Below the pieces are notes generated by a model. That model had not been told where the DNA came from and made no database searches. It saw only the letters and a list, made by a program, of their open reading frames with translations. A stretch of 64,000 bases of DNA from Acidimicrobiaceae bacterium (GTDB lineage Bacteria > Actinomycetota > Acidimicrobiia > Acidimicrobiales > RAAP-2): assembly GCA_003153575.1 (NCBI GenBank), contig PLZW01000037.1:153134-217133 (forward strand). The letters are read 5' to 3'. Position 1 is the first letter of the stretch. Every line of letters starts with the position of its first letter. Position numbers and translations under genes: made by a program. Positions 15,609 to 24,180 of this stretch are shown piece after piece.

Positions 15609-17027
15609 TCACGATTGCCGCCGGTCCCGGACCACGGTGGGCAGGAGGGGACCGAAGGAACGGGCCCGCAGGCACCCGATCCAGACCCCCGTCCCGTAGG
15701 CCACGTCGTCGGCCACCGAGGCGGCCACCCACCGGGGGAGGTCGAGGTCCGGCCGCAGCCGGATCCAGTCGACCACGGGGGGCACCAGGACCAGGGCGGC
15801 GGCCGCCCGACGACTCCTGCGCCCCGAGGCAGCCAAGGCGACCAGCCCGGGACCGGCCAGCATGGTGGCGGCCCGGCCCAGTCCCATCACCGTCCAGCCC
15901 GTCCCCGACGCACTCCACCGCCAGGCCTGCCGGGCGGGGATCCCGAGGGGTCGGACCTTCCCGGCCAGGCGCACGGCCGATGCGGCCACGGCCACGGCGG
16001 AGGGCACCGGACGGCCGGCGAGGAGGGCCGCGGCGGCGACGGCGGACGGCGGGCGGAGCTCGACGGGGGCCAGCAGGCCCGGGTGGCGCTCGGCCAAGGG
16101 GGCGGCCGAGGTGCCGTAGCGGAACCGGCGGGCCAGCACGTCGCGCCACCGGTCCGGCTCGCGGTGGGCCACGACGACCGAGGGGTCGTAGCGGATGCGC
16201 CAGCCCGCCGCCCCCAACCGCCACACCAGGTCGACGTCCTCGCCCACCCGCAGCGTCCTGTCGAACCCACCCACGTCCTCGAGGGCGGAGCGCCGGACCA
16301 CGAGGGCCGCCGTGGGCACGTACCGGACAGCCCGGCCGGGACCCACCTCGCCCTCGTCGGGACCGAGGTCCAGGGGGGAGTGGAACCGGCCGAACCGGTG
16401 CACGACGCGCCGGTCGGTGCCGGCCGGTGCCGGTGCCGGTCGGACCCGGGGTGCCACTGCACCCACCTCGGGGTCGGCGAAGTGCCAGACCAGATCGTCC
16501 AACCACGCGCCCGGCACGGTGCAGTCGCTGTCGACGAACGCCATCAGGTCCGTCCCCACCTCGGCTGCCCCCGTGGCCCGCGCCGCGCCGGGGCCACCGT
16601 TCGTCTCCCGCCGGATCAATCGGGCGCCGTGCCGGCGGCAGACGTCGACCACGGCATCGGGGCGGTCGGAGGCGTCGTCGACCACGACGACGGTGGCCCG
16701 TCCGTCGAACGAGGCCAGGCATGCGTCGAGTTGGTCGGCGCGGTCGTGCACGGGAACCACCACGGTGACCGCGGGGGCGTCGGCCGGTGGACCGGTGGGC
16801 GAGGGCCGGCGGGGGTGGGCCATCCCGGCCGCGATCAGGCGTCCGGCCAGGGTCCGGGTGGCGTCGTGGGCCGGGCCGCCGTCCACCATGGCGTCGAGGG
16901 CGTCGGCGCCGGCCGCGGTCAGGGTGAGGACCCGGCCGGGCCGCCCGCCGGCCAGCACCGCGCCGTCGCCGAAGCGCCGGAGGGAGCGGTCGAGGACCAG
17001 GCCGAACCCCTCCGGGAGCATCCCCAT
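15609..17027 (-). CDS. mftF: Mycofactocin glycosyltransferase MftF
   Basis: 472 aa GT2-type enzyme that adds the glucose chain to premycofactocin. The N-terminal MGMLPEGFGLVLDRSLRRFG and GGRPGRVLTLT match the MftF-specific leader region. The GT-A domain (about 85-300) has VTVVVPVHDRADQLDACL, VVVVDDASD, GGPGAARATG, FVDSDCTVPGAW (DSD) and VGEDVDLVWRL. The C-terminal third is hydrophobic and probably membrane-associated. The ATG chosen lies 10 bases after the upstream SDR stop. A longer frame exists but overlaps that SDR gene. Last gene of the mycofactocin operon. Confidence 0.93.
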   Translation of the reverse strand: MGMLPEGFGLVLDRSLRRFGDGAVLAGGRPGRVLTLTAAGADALDAMVDGGPAHDATRTLAGRLIAAGMAHPRRPSPTGPPADAPAVTVVVPVHDRADQLDACLASFDGRATVVVVDDASDRPDAVVDVCRRHGARLIRRETNGGPGAARATGAAEVGTDLMAFVDSDCTVPGAWLDDLVWHFADPEVGAVAPRVRPAPAPAGTDRRVVHRFGRFHSPLDLGPDEGEVGPGRAVRYVPTAALVVRRSALEDVGGFDRTLRVGEDVDLVWRLGAAGWRIRYDPSVVVAHREPDRWRDVLARRFRYGTSAAPLAERHPGLLAPVELRPPSAVAAAALLAGRPVPSAVAVAASAVRLAGKVRPLGIPARQAWRWSASGTGWTVMGLGRAATMLAGPGLVALAASGRRSRRAAAALVLVPPVVDWIRLRPDLDLPRWVAASVADDVAYGTGVWIGCLRARSFGPLLPTVVRDRRQS

Positions 17028-17037
17028 CAGATGGGGG

Positions 17038-17844
17038 TCACAGGGCCAGACCGCCGTCCACCGGGAGGACGGCACCGGTGACGCCGCCCCGGTCCTCGGC
17101 GGCCAGCCACACCAGTGCCGAAGCGACCTCGTCGGCCGCCAGCAACCGGCCGACAGGCTGCTGACCGGCGAACGGCGCGGTGCTGTCGAGGCCGTACAGG
17201 CGGGCGCTCTCGGTCAGCATCGCCGTGTCCGTCGAGCCCGGAGAGACGGCGTTGGCGGTGATCCCGGTCCCGGCCAGTTCGGCGGCCAGTCCCCGTACCA
17301 GCCCGGCCACGCCGGCCTTCGCCGCACCGTAGGCGGACAGGTGGGGCAGTCCCTGGGTGGCGGCGGCCGATGCCACCACCAGGTAGCGGGCCTGGCGCGG
17401 GGCCGGCCGCCGGAGCAGGGCCGGCACCCCGACCCGGGCGGCGGCGATGGGTCCGCCGAGGTCGACGTCGAGCACGGCGGCCAGTTCGGCGGCCGGCATC
17501 TCCCACAGGGGCACGCCGCCGGCGATGACCCCGGCCACGGCCACCATGGCGTCGAGCCCGCCGAAGCGCTCCTCGGCCAGGGCCACGGCAGCACCCAGGG
17601 CCGCCTCGTCGGTGGTGTCGGCCACGTAGGCCACCACCCCGCCCGGCGACGCCGCGTCGCGTGACCGCGCCGCCCGGGCGACCACGTCCTCCAGCTCGGC
17701 GCGGGTGCCCATGGCGTAGGAGAGGCGCGGGTCGTCGCCGCACCGGTCGACGGCCACCACCGACCATCCGGCTGTGGCCAGGGCCACGACGGTGGCCGCA
17801 CCGATCCCGCGTGCCGCACCGGTGACGACCGCCACCCTGCTCAT
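17038..17844 (-). CDS. Mycofactocin-coupled SDR-family oxidoreductase (mftE/mftF-adjacent type)
   Basis: 268 aa Rossmann dehydrogenase with VAVVTGAARGIGAATVVAL (nucleotide loop), an insert after the second strand (VDRCGDDPRLSYAMGTRAEL), VAVAGV, the catalytic Ser in VVASAAA and YGAAK. The insert is the hallmark of the mycofactocin-coupled SDR subfamily found beside mftE/mftF. Such enzymes hold NAD(P) tightly and are thought to pass electrons to mycofactocin. The substrate is unknown. It overlaps mftE by 4 bases (ATGA) and ends 10 bases before mftF. Confidence 0.88.
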   Translation of the reverse strand: MSRVAVVTGAARGIGAATVVALATAGWSVVAVDRCGDDPRLSYAMGTRAELEDVVARAARSRDAASPGGVVAYVADTTDEAALGAAVALAEERFGGLDAMVAVAGVIAGGVPLWEMPAAELAAVLDVDLGGPIAAARVGVPALLRRPAPRQARYLVVASAAATQGLPHLSAYGAAKAGVAGLVRGLAAELAGTGITANAVSPGSTDTAMLTESARLYGLDSTAPFAGQQPVGRLLAADEVASALVWLAAEDRGGVTGAVLPVDGGLAL

Positions 17845-18566
17845 CTGGTGACCTCGCTGCCCATGCCTGCACCTCGCATCTCGGACCGCCGGTGGAGCCC
17901 GGCGACCATGGTGGCCAGGTCGGCGGCTGCCGCCCGGATCAAGCGGCTTCCCTCGTCGGCCGCCGCCCCGGTCGGGTCCCCGAGGATCCCGGTGGGGCTG
18001 ACCGAGCGCACGCCACCGGCTCGCAACAAGGGGAGCAGCTCGGCCCCACCCCGGGTGTCGCCGGGGGTGGCCCGGTCGAGCCGCACCCGGTCCGGGGCGA
18101 TGGCCAGCATCAGTGACGTCTCGGTCCGTCCGGCGTGGAGGTCGCCGGCCCAGGGTGGCGACCACCCCGTCACCGGGTGCCCCTCGGCGGCGAGGCGGCC
18201 GAGTGCGCGGGCGAACGGCGAAGCGTTGCCGCCGTGGGTGCAGGCCAGGACCACGTGGGCGAAGTCGCGCACCGCCGAACGGCCGAGCTCGACCAGCACT
18301 GCCTCGATGGCCTCCTGCCCGATGGAGACGGTGCCGGCGAACCTGTCGTGCTCGCCGCTCGAGCCGTAGGCCATCGCCGGGGCGACGACCAGGTGGTGGT
18401 CGAGCACCGCGGCCGCCTCGACGACGGCCACGGCGATGTCGGTGTCGGTGGTGACGGGAAGGTGGGGACCGTGTTGTTCGGTGGCCCCGATCGGGACGAC
18501 CAGGACAGCACCATCCCCGGCCCAGCGGGCAGCGTCAGGCCAGGCCGCATCGGCCAGCCGGTTCAC
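17841..18566 (-). CDS. mftE: Mycofactocin precursor peptide peptidase MftE (creatininase family)
   Basis: 241 aa. MftE is a metal-dependent peptidase that cuts the MftC-modified precursor to release the C-terminal Val-Tyr-derived AHDP. The creatininase signature VPIGATEQHGPHLPVTTDTD carries the metal-binding Glu, His and Asp. GSSGEHDRFAGTVSI, CTHGGNASPF and DLHAGRTETSLML complete the active site. GTG start overlapping the EtfB stop (GTGA). The length is normal for the family. Its place after the ETF genes, away from mftC, differs from the compact mycobacterial order. Confidence 0.94.
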   Translation of the reverse strand: MNRLADAAWPDAARWAGDGAVLVVPIGATEQHGPHLPVTTDTDIAVAVVEAAAVLDHHLVVAPAMAYGSSGEHDRFAGTVSIGQEAIEAVLVELGRSAVRDFAHVVLACTHGGNASPFARALGRLAAEGHPVTGWSPPWAGDLHAGRTETSLMLAIAPDRVRLDRATPGDTRGGAELLPLLRAGGVRSVSPTGILGDPTGAAADEGSRLIRAAAADLATMVAGLHRRSEMRGAGMGSEVTR

Positions 18567-19537
18567 GGTGCACCTGCCTCAGGGGCGACATCTTCCGCAT
18601 CGATGTAGCCGTGTCGGGCCAGAAAGGACAGGAGCACATCAGCCGCCTCGGCAGCGTCGGCCGGGTGCACGACGGTCGGCGGGTCGTGGGCCACCAGCGC
18701 CCCGGTCAGGGCGAGCAGCCGCAGCCTCGGATCGTGGCCCTCCGGCGCAGGTATGACCCGGGTGCGCGGCGCGTACGGCCGGGTGGCACCGATGTGGAGG
18801 ACCCCTGTTCCGGCGGCGGATCCGGCGGCGGTCCGACCGGTCGACCGGTCGACCGGTACGGCCGCGTCGGCGACGGCCAGGGCCCCGGCCAACGACGCCC
18901 GCCGGAGCCGCACGCCAGCACCCTCCACCGAGCAGACGGCGGGTAGGAGGACCCGCAGGCGCTCGCGCCACCCGGCGTCGAGTCGGCGCTCGACCACCAC
19001 CGCCTCCGGGCCGTCCGACCGGAGGGCGACCAGGCCGAGGGCCTGGGCGGCACCCAACTCGTGGGCCAGGAAGGCGGGCAGGGCGCCGGTGCCGCGGTCG
19101 ACCGAACGGTCGCCGCACACCACGAGGACGGGGCGGCCGAACGGGCGGACGGCGGCCAGGACCGTCTCGGCCAGGCCGTGCTCGTCCTCGGCCAGCTCGG
19201 CCACGTAGCGGTGGCCGTCGCTGTCGTGTGCGGAGGGGACCCGGACGACCGTCACGCCGAGGGCGGCCACGTCCCGGAGGATCGGATCGATCGACTCGGG
19301 GCCGACCGCGACGGCAACGACCCGGCCGTCCCATGACTCGGCCATCCGCAGCGCCTGCTCGAGGCCGGCGGCGTCGGCCGGGGAGAGTCCGACGCCGAGC
19401 GGGTCGCGGGAGATCGAGCCGTCGAGCGGGTCGACCGTTGCCCGCAGGTCGGTGATGCGCAGGCAGGCCACCACCAGCGGGCCCGCTGCGGAGTCGTCGG
19501 GGGCAGCGACGACAGGGGACACGTTCGGTCCGGTCAT
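18563..19537 (-). CDS. etfB: Electron transfer flavoprotein beta subunit, mycofactocin-associated (EtfB/FixA-like)
   Basis: 324 aa, against about 250-265 for ordinary EtfB. The N-terminal core matches ETF beta: VVACLRITD, GGxLGVGLSPADAAGLEQALRM-like order, VVAVAVGPES, and VCGDRSVDRGTGALPAFLAHEL, which corresponds to the GxxSxDGDTGQVGPxLAExL segment. The C-terminal part is extended and ends in a short helical segment (LLSFLARHGYIDAEDV). Together with EtfA it forms a heterodimer carrying FAD and passes electrons to FixC. It contains GACCGGTCGACCGGTC (18835-18850), the same 16-base palindrome found before the amidohydrolase. Overlaps fixX and mftE by 4 bases each. Confidence 0.85.
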   Translation of the reverse strand: MTGPNVSPVVAAPDDSAAGPLVVACLRITDLRATVDPLDGSISRDPLGVGLSPADAAGLEQALRMAESWDGRVVAVAVGPESIDPILRDVAALGVTVVRVPSAHDSDGHRYVAELAEDEHGLAETVLAAVRPFGRPVLVVCGDRSVDRGTGALPAFLAHELGAAQALGLVALRSDGPEAVVVERRLDAGWRERLRVLLPAVCSVEGAGVRLRRASLAGALAVADAAVPVDRSTGRTAAGSAAGTGVLHIGATRPYAPRTRVIPAPEGHDPRLRLLALTGALVAHDPPTVVHPADAAEAADVLLSFLARHGYIDAEDVAPEAGAP

Positions 19538-19848
19538 CCGTGGTGGAAGACGACGCCGTGACCGCCGTCGGGGTAGGTCCACGTGATGGCGCCCTCCGAG
19601 TCGCAGACCATGTAACAGGTCCCGCACTCGAAGCACTCCTCGTAATTGAACAGGATGCCGCCGTCGGAGGTCGGGGCGAACAGGTTGGCCGGGCAGGCGC
19701 TGACGCAGGCCTTGGTCGTGCACGACCGGCACACCTCGGCGTCGACGGCGATGTGGGCCCGGGCCCCGACCCGGAAGTCGACGGTGGCCATGCGCTCCTC
19801 GAAGGAGATCCCGTCCCACGGGCTGCGGCCCGGCGCCGGGCCGCTCAT
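19534..19848 (-). CDS. fixX: FixX-like ferredoxin
   Basis: 104 aa. Cysteines occur as CRSCTTKACVSACP (about 40-53) and CFECGTCYMVC (about 72-82). This is the FixX/ETF-QO ferredoxin arrangement, with one cluster coordinated by the CxxCGTCxxxC motif plus the distal CP. The N-terminus has SFEERMATVDFRV, found in FixX proteins. FixX is the small Fe-S partner of FixC and corresponds to the C-terminal domain of ETF:quinone oxidoreductase. ATG overlaps the fixC stop. Confidence 0.92.
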   Translation of the reverse strand: MSGPAPGRSPWDGISFEERMATVDFRVGARAHIAVDAEVCRSCTTKACVSACPANLFAPTSDGGILFNYEECFECGTCYMVCDSEGAITWTYPDGGHGVVFHHG

Positions 19849-21167
19849 CCGAAGATCCTCAGGCCCCGCAGGGTGTCGCCGGCCAGCTGCCGGAGGGTTA
19901 CCCCGTGCCGGGCCGCCGCCGCCCGGGTCACCTTCAGCCCGCCGGCCTTGGGCGTCGGGTTGGTCACGGTGAACATCCCCTCGGCCAGGTCGCACAGCAG
20001 CCCGGGGTAGCGCTGCTGGACCCGGTCGGACAGGACCAGGGACGGCGCCTTGCGCAGGCGCTTGTGATCGGCGAGGACGAACTGGCCCTCGAGGTCGGCC
20101 CGGTAGGAGGCGAGCCCCCGGGCCGTGCAGTCGCCGGCGGTCAGCGCCCGGTCGACCGCCTGGCCGGCCGCGTAGCCCGACCCGATGGCGAAGTTGACCC
20201 CCTCCAGCCACAGCCCGGCGGCCAGGGTCATGGCCCCGGCGTCCCCCGCGATGAGCAGGCCGTCGGCGGCCAGTGCCGGCATGGTGTCGTAGCCGCCCTC
20301 GGGGATGAGGTGCGCCGAGTATTCGCGCAGGGTCAAACCCCGCAGTAGCGGGGCGATGGTCGGGTGGGCCTTCAGGTCGGCCACCAGCTCCTCGGGTCGC
20401 ACCCCCGAGGCGGCCAGCTGCGGCAGGGACAGGACCACGCCGATGCTGACCGAGTCGGCGTTGGTGTAGAGGAAGCCGCCCCCCGGTATGTCCCGCGTGC
20501 AGCCGAGGATCTCCATGTCGACGCCCTCGTGGTCCTGGACGCCGAAGCGCTCGTTGATGGCGCCCGGCGGGAGGTCGAGCACCTCCTTGACCCCCAGGGT
20601 GTGGTGCGACGCCTCGGCCCGGGACAGCAGGCCGGCCTCCTTGGCCAGGAACGAGTTGACCCCGTCGCAGGCGATGACCACCGGTGCGTGGAGCTCGGCG
20701 CCGTCGCGGTCGGTGCGGACCCCGACCACCCGGCCGGCACCGTCGCGCACCAGGCCCGTCGCCACCGTCGAGGTGACGAGACGGGCCCCGGCCTCGGTGG
20801 CCTTGCCGGCCAGCCACGCGTCGAAGTGGGACCGCAGTGTGGTCATCCCGTTGTAGGGGGCGGCACCCCAGGCATCGGTGCGGAAGTCGACGGACAGCGA
20901 CTGGGTGCCGGTCATCATCACGGTGGAGCGCCGCACCACCCACCGCTCGACGGGCACCTCGTCCCACCAGCCGGGAATGATCCCGTCGAGCACCCGGCCG
21001 TAGACCACGCCGCCGTAGACGTTCTTCGACCCGGGGAACGGGCCGCGCTCGACGAGTACCACGGACCGGCCGGCCCGGGCCAGGGCCAGGGCCGCCGAGG
21101 CACCGGCCGGGCCGGCACCCACCACCACGGCGTCGAACGCGGCGACGTCGGTCCGCGGCTCAGGCAC
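19845..21167 (-). CDS. fixC: FixC-like flavoprotein (ETF:quinone oxidoreductase family)
   Basis: 440 aa. FAD-binding Rossmann motif DAVVVGAGPAGASAALALARAGRSVVLVE cluster at the N-terminus (GAGPAGAS near residue 17), then GPFPGSKNVYGGVVYG, which is diagnostic for FixC/ETF-QO. VVIACDGVNSFLAKEAGL and LLIAGDAGAMTLAAGLWLEG form the second FAD contact. It should take electrons from the EtfA/EtfB pair and, with FixX, pass them to membrane quinone. There is no C-terminal ferredoxin domain, which the separate fixX supplies. GTG start overlapping the EtfA stop by 8 bases. Confidence 0.92.
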   Translation of the reverse strand: MPEPRTDVAAFDAVVVGAGPAGASAALALARAGRSVVLVERGPFPGSKNVYGGVVYGRVLDGIIPGWWDEVPVERWVVRRSTVMMTGTQSLSVDFRTDAWGAAPYNGMTTLRSHFDAWLAGKATEAGARLVTSTVATGLVRDGAGRVVGVRTDRDGAELHAPVVIACDGVNSFLAKEAGLLSRAEASHHTLGVKEVLDLPPGAINERFGVQDHEGVDMEILGCTRDIPGGGFLYTNADSVSIGVVLSLPQLAASGVRPEELVADLKAHPTIAPLLRGLTLREYSAHLIPEGGYDTMPALAADGLLIAGDAGAMTLAAGLWLEGVNFAIGSGYAAGQAVDRALTAGDCTARGLASYRADLEGQFVLADHKRLRKAPSLVLSDRVQQRYPGLLCDLAEGMFTVTNPTPKAGGLKVTRAAAARHGVTLRQLAGDTLRGLRIFG

Positions 21168-22191
21168 CGGTTACTCCGGCGGGCTGGTCGGCCCCGTCGT
21201 CGACGCCCAGTCGTCGGGCCAGCTCGGCCAGGAGACCGCCGGCGTCAGTCACCAGGCCGAGGTCGGCCATGGCCGTCATCGGACACGACGGGTCGGTGTT
21301 CACGCTCACCACGTGGCGCGGGGTGCCCAGGCCGCCGGTGTGCTGCGCGGCGCCCGACACCCCGAGGGCCACGTACAGGTCGGGGTCGACCGTCACCCCG
21401 GTGGTCCCGATCTGGCGCTCGTAGCCGGTCCACCCGGCATCGGTGGCCACCCGGGTGGCGCCCGCCGATCCCCCGAGGGCGGCGGCCACCGCGCCGAGCA
21501 GGGTGAAGACCCCGGTGGCCCGGTAGTCGTCGAGCCCGGCGACCAGGCCTGCGCCCCCCGCCACCACCCGGGTGGCGTCCGCCAGATCCATGGTGTGGAG
21601 ATCGGGCTCGAGGAGCTCGAGCAGTTCCGGATCGCACGTCGACCCTTCCGGCCCGACGGCCAGGGACAGCTCGATGATCCCGGCCTCGGGCGACGCGGCC
21701 CCATCGGCGTGGGGTGCAGGGCGGCCGCCCACGGCGAGGGTCACCACGGCCGGCCCGGCCACGTCCACCGGGACCAGCACGCGGTCGTCGATCCTGGTCA
21801 CGACGGCCCGCACCCCGGCACCGTCGGCGGACACCGCCGCCGTCAGGGCCCGGGCCACCAGGGGCCGACCGGTGGCCGCGGCCAGGCGTGGGGCCAGGTC
21901 CCGACCGTCGGGCGAGGCGGGCAGGAGGACCAGTGTCTCGTCGGCGACCACGTCACGGAGGGCGGCGGCCAGTGCGGCAGGCCGGAAGCCCGGCCCGGTG
22001 TCGGCCCAGCGGCCGTGGCACACGCCGGCCAGCGAGCCGAGCGCCTCCGCGGTGCCGGAGCCGACCACCACCACGCGCCCACCGGCCTCGGCCACCGCCT
22101 CGGCGGCCCCGACGGGCAGCCGGCCGTCGCGCGCCACGACCACCGCTATGGCGCTGCCGGCATCGTTCACTGGGGGAGGGTCCGGGCTCAC
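21160..22191 (-). CDS. etfA: Electron transfer flavoprotein alpha subunit, mycofactocin-associated (EtfA/FixB-like)
   Basis: 343 aa. The N-terminal half is diverged. The C-terminal FAD domain is clear: VVAGGAGL, ATRVATDAGWTGYERQIGTTGVTV-type stretch (ERQIGTTGVTVDPDLYVALG, then GVSGAAQHTGG) and SVNTDPSCPMTAMADLGLV. These match the conserved RQIGQTGxxVxPxLYIAxGISGAIQH block of EtfA. Encoded directly before fixC, fixX and etfB, so the four form one ETF-to-quinone module. Overlaps the upstream OYE gene by 4 bases. Confidence 0.9.
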   Translation of the reverse strand: MSPDPPPVNDAGSAIAVVVARDGRLPVGAAEAVAEAGGRVVVVGSGTAEALGSLAGVCHGRWADTGPGFRPAALAAALRDVVADETLVLLPASPDGRDLAPRLAAATGRPLVARALTAAVSADGAGVRAVVTRIDDRVLVPVDVAGPAVVTLAVGGRPAPHADGAASPEAGIIELSLAVGPEGSTCDPELLELLEPDLHTMDLADATRVVAGGAGLVAGLDDYRATGVFTLLGAVAAALGGSAGATRVATDAGWTGYERQIGTTGVTVDPDLYVALGVSGAAQHTGGLGTPRHVVSVNTDPSCPMTAMADLGLVTDAGGLLAELARRLGVDDGADQPAGVTGA

Positions 22192-24155
22192 AGTGCCACC
22201 GCCACCCGGTGGCCCTCGATGACGGCGGCGTGGGCCCGTCGGGGGGCCAGGCAGTCACCGATCCGGTGGACCTCGAACGGCGCACCGTCGAGTGCCCGCC
22301 ACAGGTCGTCGTCGGGCTGCTGGTGGACCGAGCAGACCACCCAGTCGCAGTGCCGGTCCCGGTCGGTGCCGGTGGGGTGGTGCTGCAGGGTCAGTACCAG
22401 GTGCGGACCGCCCTCGTCGGATCGCGTCACGCCCATCGGCACCAGGTCGACGCTCTGTTCGATGCCTTTGGCGTGCGCCTTGACGTTCCACGTCTCCAGA
22501 TCGAGGGTGATGCCCAGGTCCTGGCCCACCACCATCCCGTTGGTCACGATCTCCACCCTGCAGCCCCGGTCGGCCAGCAGCTCGGCGGTCGACGTGGCCT
22601 GGTGGAAGCCCAACTCGTCGACCACCACCACCCGGCCCTCCGGATGGACCCGACCCTCCAGGACGTCGCGCACGTCGACCACCCGGTCGTCGTCGCCGGC
22701 CCACCACGGCCGCGACGGCTTCGCCCCGGTGGCCACGACGACCGCGTCGGGCGACTCCGCCCCGACCAGTGCGGCGGTGGCCTCCACGCCGGTCCGCAGG
22801 TCGACCCCGGCGCGACGGGCGGCCACGATCAGATTGCGGGCGATGTCGAAGAACTCGGCGCGGCTCGGCACGCTGGCCGCCACCTGGGCCTGGCCGCCGA
22901 GCCGGTCGTGCCGTTCGAAGAGCACGACCCGATGGCCCCGTTCGGCCGCCGTCACCGCTGCCTGGAGCCCGCCCGGGCCGCCGCCCACCACCACGACCTT
23001 GCGGCGTCGACGGGGCCGGGGCACGATCGCCGACTCACGACCGGTGCGGGGGTTCTCGATGCAGCCCAGCCACCGGTTGAGGCCCATCCGGCCGACGCAC
23101 TCCTGGTTGCACGACAGGCAGGTGCGGATGTCGGTGGCGTGACCCGATCGGGCCTTGACGGCGAAGTCGGGGTCGGCGATCTGGCCGCGCACCACCCCCA
23201 CCAGGTCGCACACGCCGTCGGCCAGGGCCCGTTCGGCCTGGAGCGGGTCCTTGAAGCGGCCCACGCCCACCACCGGCAGGTCCACGGCGGCGCGGATGGC
23301 GCTCGGGATGAACAGGGCGTAGCCGGGCGGCACCTGCATGCTGGCCTCGATCATGTAGAGGGTGGCCGTCGCCACCCCGATCGACGTGTTGATGTAGTCC
23401 ACCTGGCCGGAGGCCTCGACCATCCGGGCGACCGCTACGGCGTCCTCGATTCCCGTGCCCCCGTCGATCAGCTCGTCCCCGCAGAGGCGCACGCCGAGGG
23501 CCCGGTCGGCACCGATGGTGGACCGCACCGCCTCGACGATCTCGAGCAGGAGCCGGGCCCGGTTGGCCAACGACCCGCCGTACCCGTCGGTCCGGCGGTT
23601 GGTGGCGAGCGAGAGGAAGCCCCGGACGATCGATGAGTGGGAGCACTGCAGCTCGATGCCGTCGAACCCGCCGGCCGTGCAGTGGGCGGCCACCGTGGCG
23701 TAGCCGTCGATGATCTCGGCGATCTCGTGCGGCTCCACCGCCTTCGGGACTTCGCGGAAGAGCGGGTCGGGCACCGGGCTCGGCGCCCACACGGGCAGGC
23801 GGGAGTACATCGAGGAGGCCTGTCCGCCGTTGTGGTTGATCTGGGCGAAGACGGGCACGTCGTGGGCGTGCACGGCATCGGTGATCCGTCGGTAGCCGTC
23901 GACGACCTCGGGGTGGAACCCGTGGATCAACTTCTCGTAGGGCCAGTCGGTCGGATGGGTCGAGTGTTCCTCGGTGATGATGAGCCCCGCCCCGCCGGCG
24001 GCCCGGGCCGCGTAGTAGGCGGCGTGCTGCTCGGTGGGGAGACCGTCGGTGGCGTAGTTGGTGAGGTGGGCGGCGAACACGACGCGGTTGGGCACGGTGA
24101 CCGGGCCCAACCGCAGCGGGGTGAACAGGTGCCGGTACCGGCCGCCGGAGCTCAC
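22188..24155 (-). CDS. Mycofactocin-system FadH/OYE-family oxidoreductase, type 2
   Basis: 655 aa, same build as 2,4-dienoyl-CoA reductase. It has an N-terminal FMN TIM barrel (FTPLRLGPVTVPNRVVFAAH; GGAGLIITEE; FAQINHNGGQ), a 4Fe-4S motif CLSCNQECVG with a fourth Cys in WLGCIENP (near 345-362), and a C-terminal FAD/NAD domain starting VVVVGGGPGGLQAAVTAAER. Electrons would pass from NAD(P)H through FAD and Fe-S to FMN, or the reverse. GTG start after GGAGGGAC. It lies directly before etfA, which makes it a candidate ETF reductant or acceptor. Substrate unknown. Confidence 0.88.
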   Translation of the reverse strand: MSSGGRYRHLFTPLRLGPVTVPNRVVFAAHLTNYATDGLPTEQHAAYYAARAAGGAGLIITEEHSTHPTDWPYEKLIHGFHPEVVDGYRRITDAVHAHDVPVFAQINHNGGQASSMYSRLPVWAPSPVPDPLFREVPKAVEPHEIAEIIDGYATVAAHCTAGGFDGIELQCSHSSIVRGFLSLATNRRTDGYGGSLANRARLLLEIVEAVRSTIGADRALGVRLCGDELIDGGTGIEDAVAVARMVEASGQVDYINTSIGVATATLYMIEASMQVPPGYALFIPSAIRAAVDLPVVGVGRFKDPLQAERALADGVCDLVGVVRGQIADPDFAVKARSGHATDIRTCLSCNQECVGRMGLNRWLGCIENPRTGRESAIVPRPRRRRKVVVVGGGPGGLQAAVTAAERGHRVVLFERHDRLGGQAQVAASVPSRAEFFDIARNLIVAARRAGVDLRTGVEATAALVGAESPDAVVVATGAKPSRPWWAGDDDRVVDVRDVLEGRVHPEGRVVVVDELGFHQATSTAELLADRGCRVEIVTNGMVVGQDLGITLDLETWNVKAHAKGIEQSVDLVPMGVTRSDEGGPHLVLTLQHHPTGTDRDRHCDWVVCSVHQQPDDDLWRALDGAPFEVHRIGDCLAPRRAHAAVIEGHRVAVAL

Positions 24156-24180
24156 CGCGTCCCTCCGTGGCGCACGTCGA

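Noticed and set aside
15429..17081. Plus-strand frame with AAGGAGG before ATG at 15429
   Set aside because: Codon use lacks the window's bias, no domain is visible, and beyond 15609 it is the antisense of mftF.
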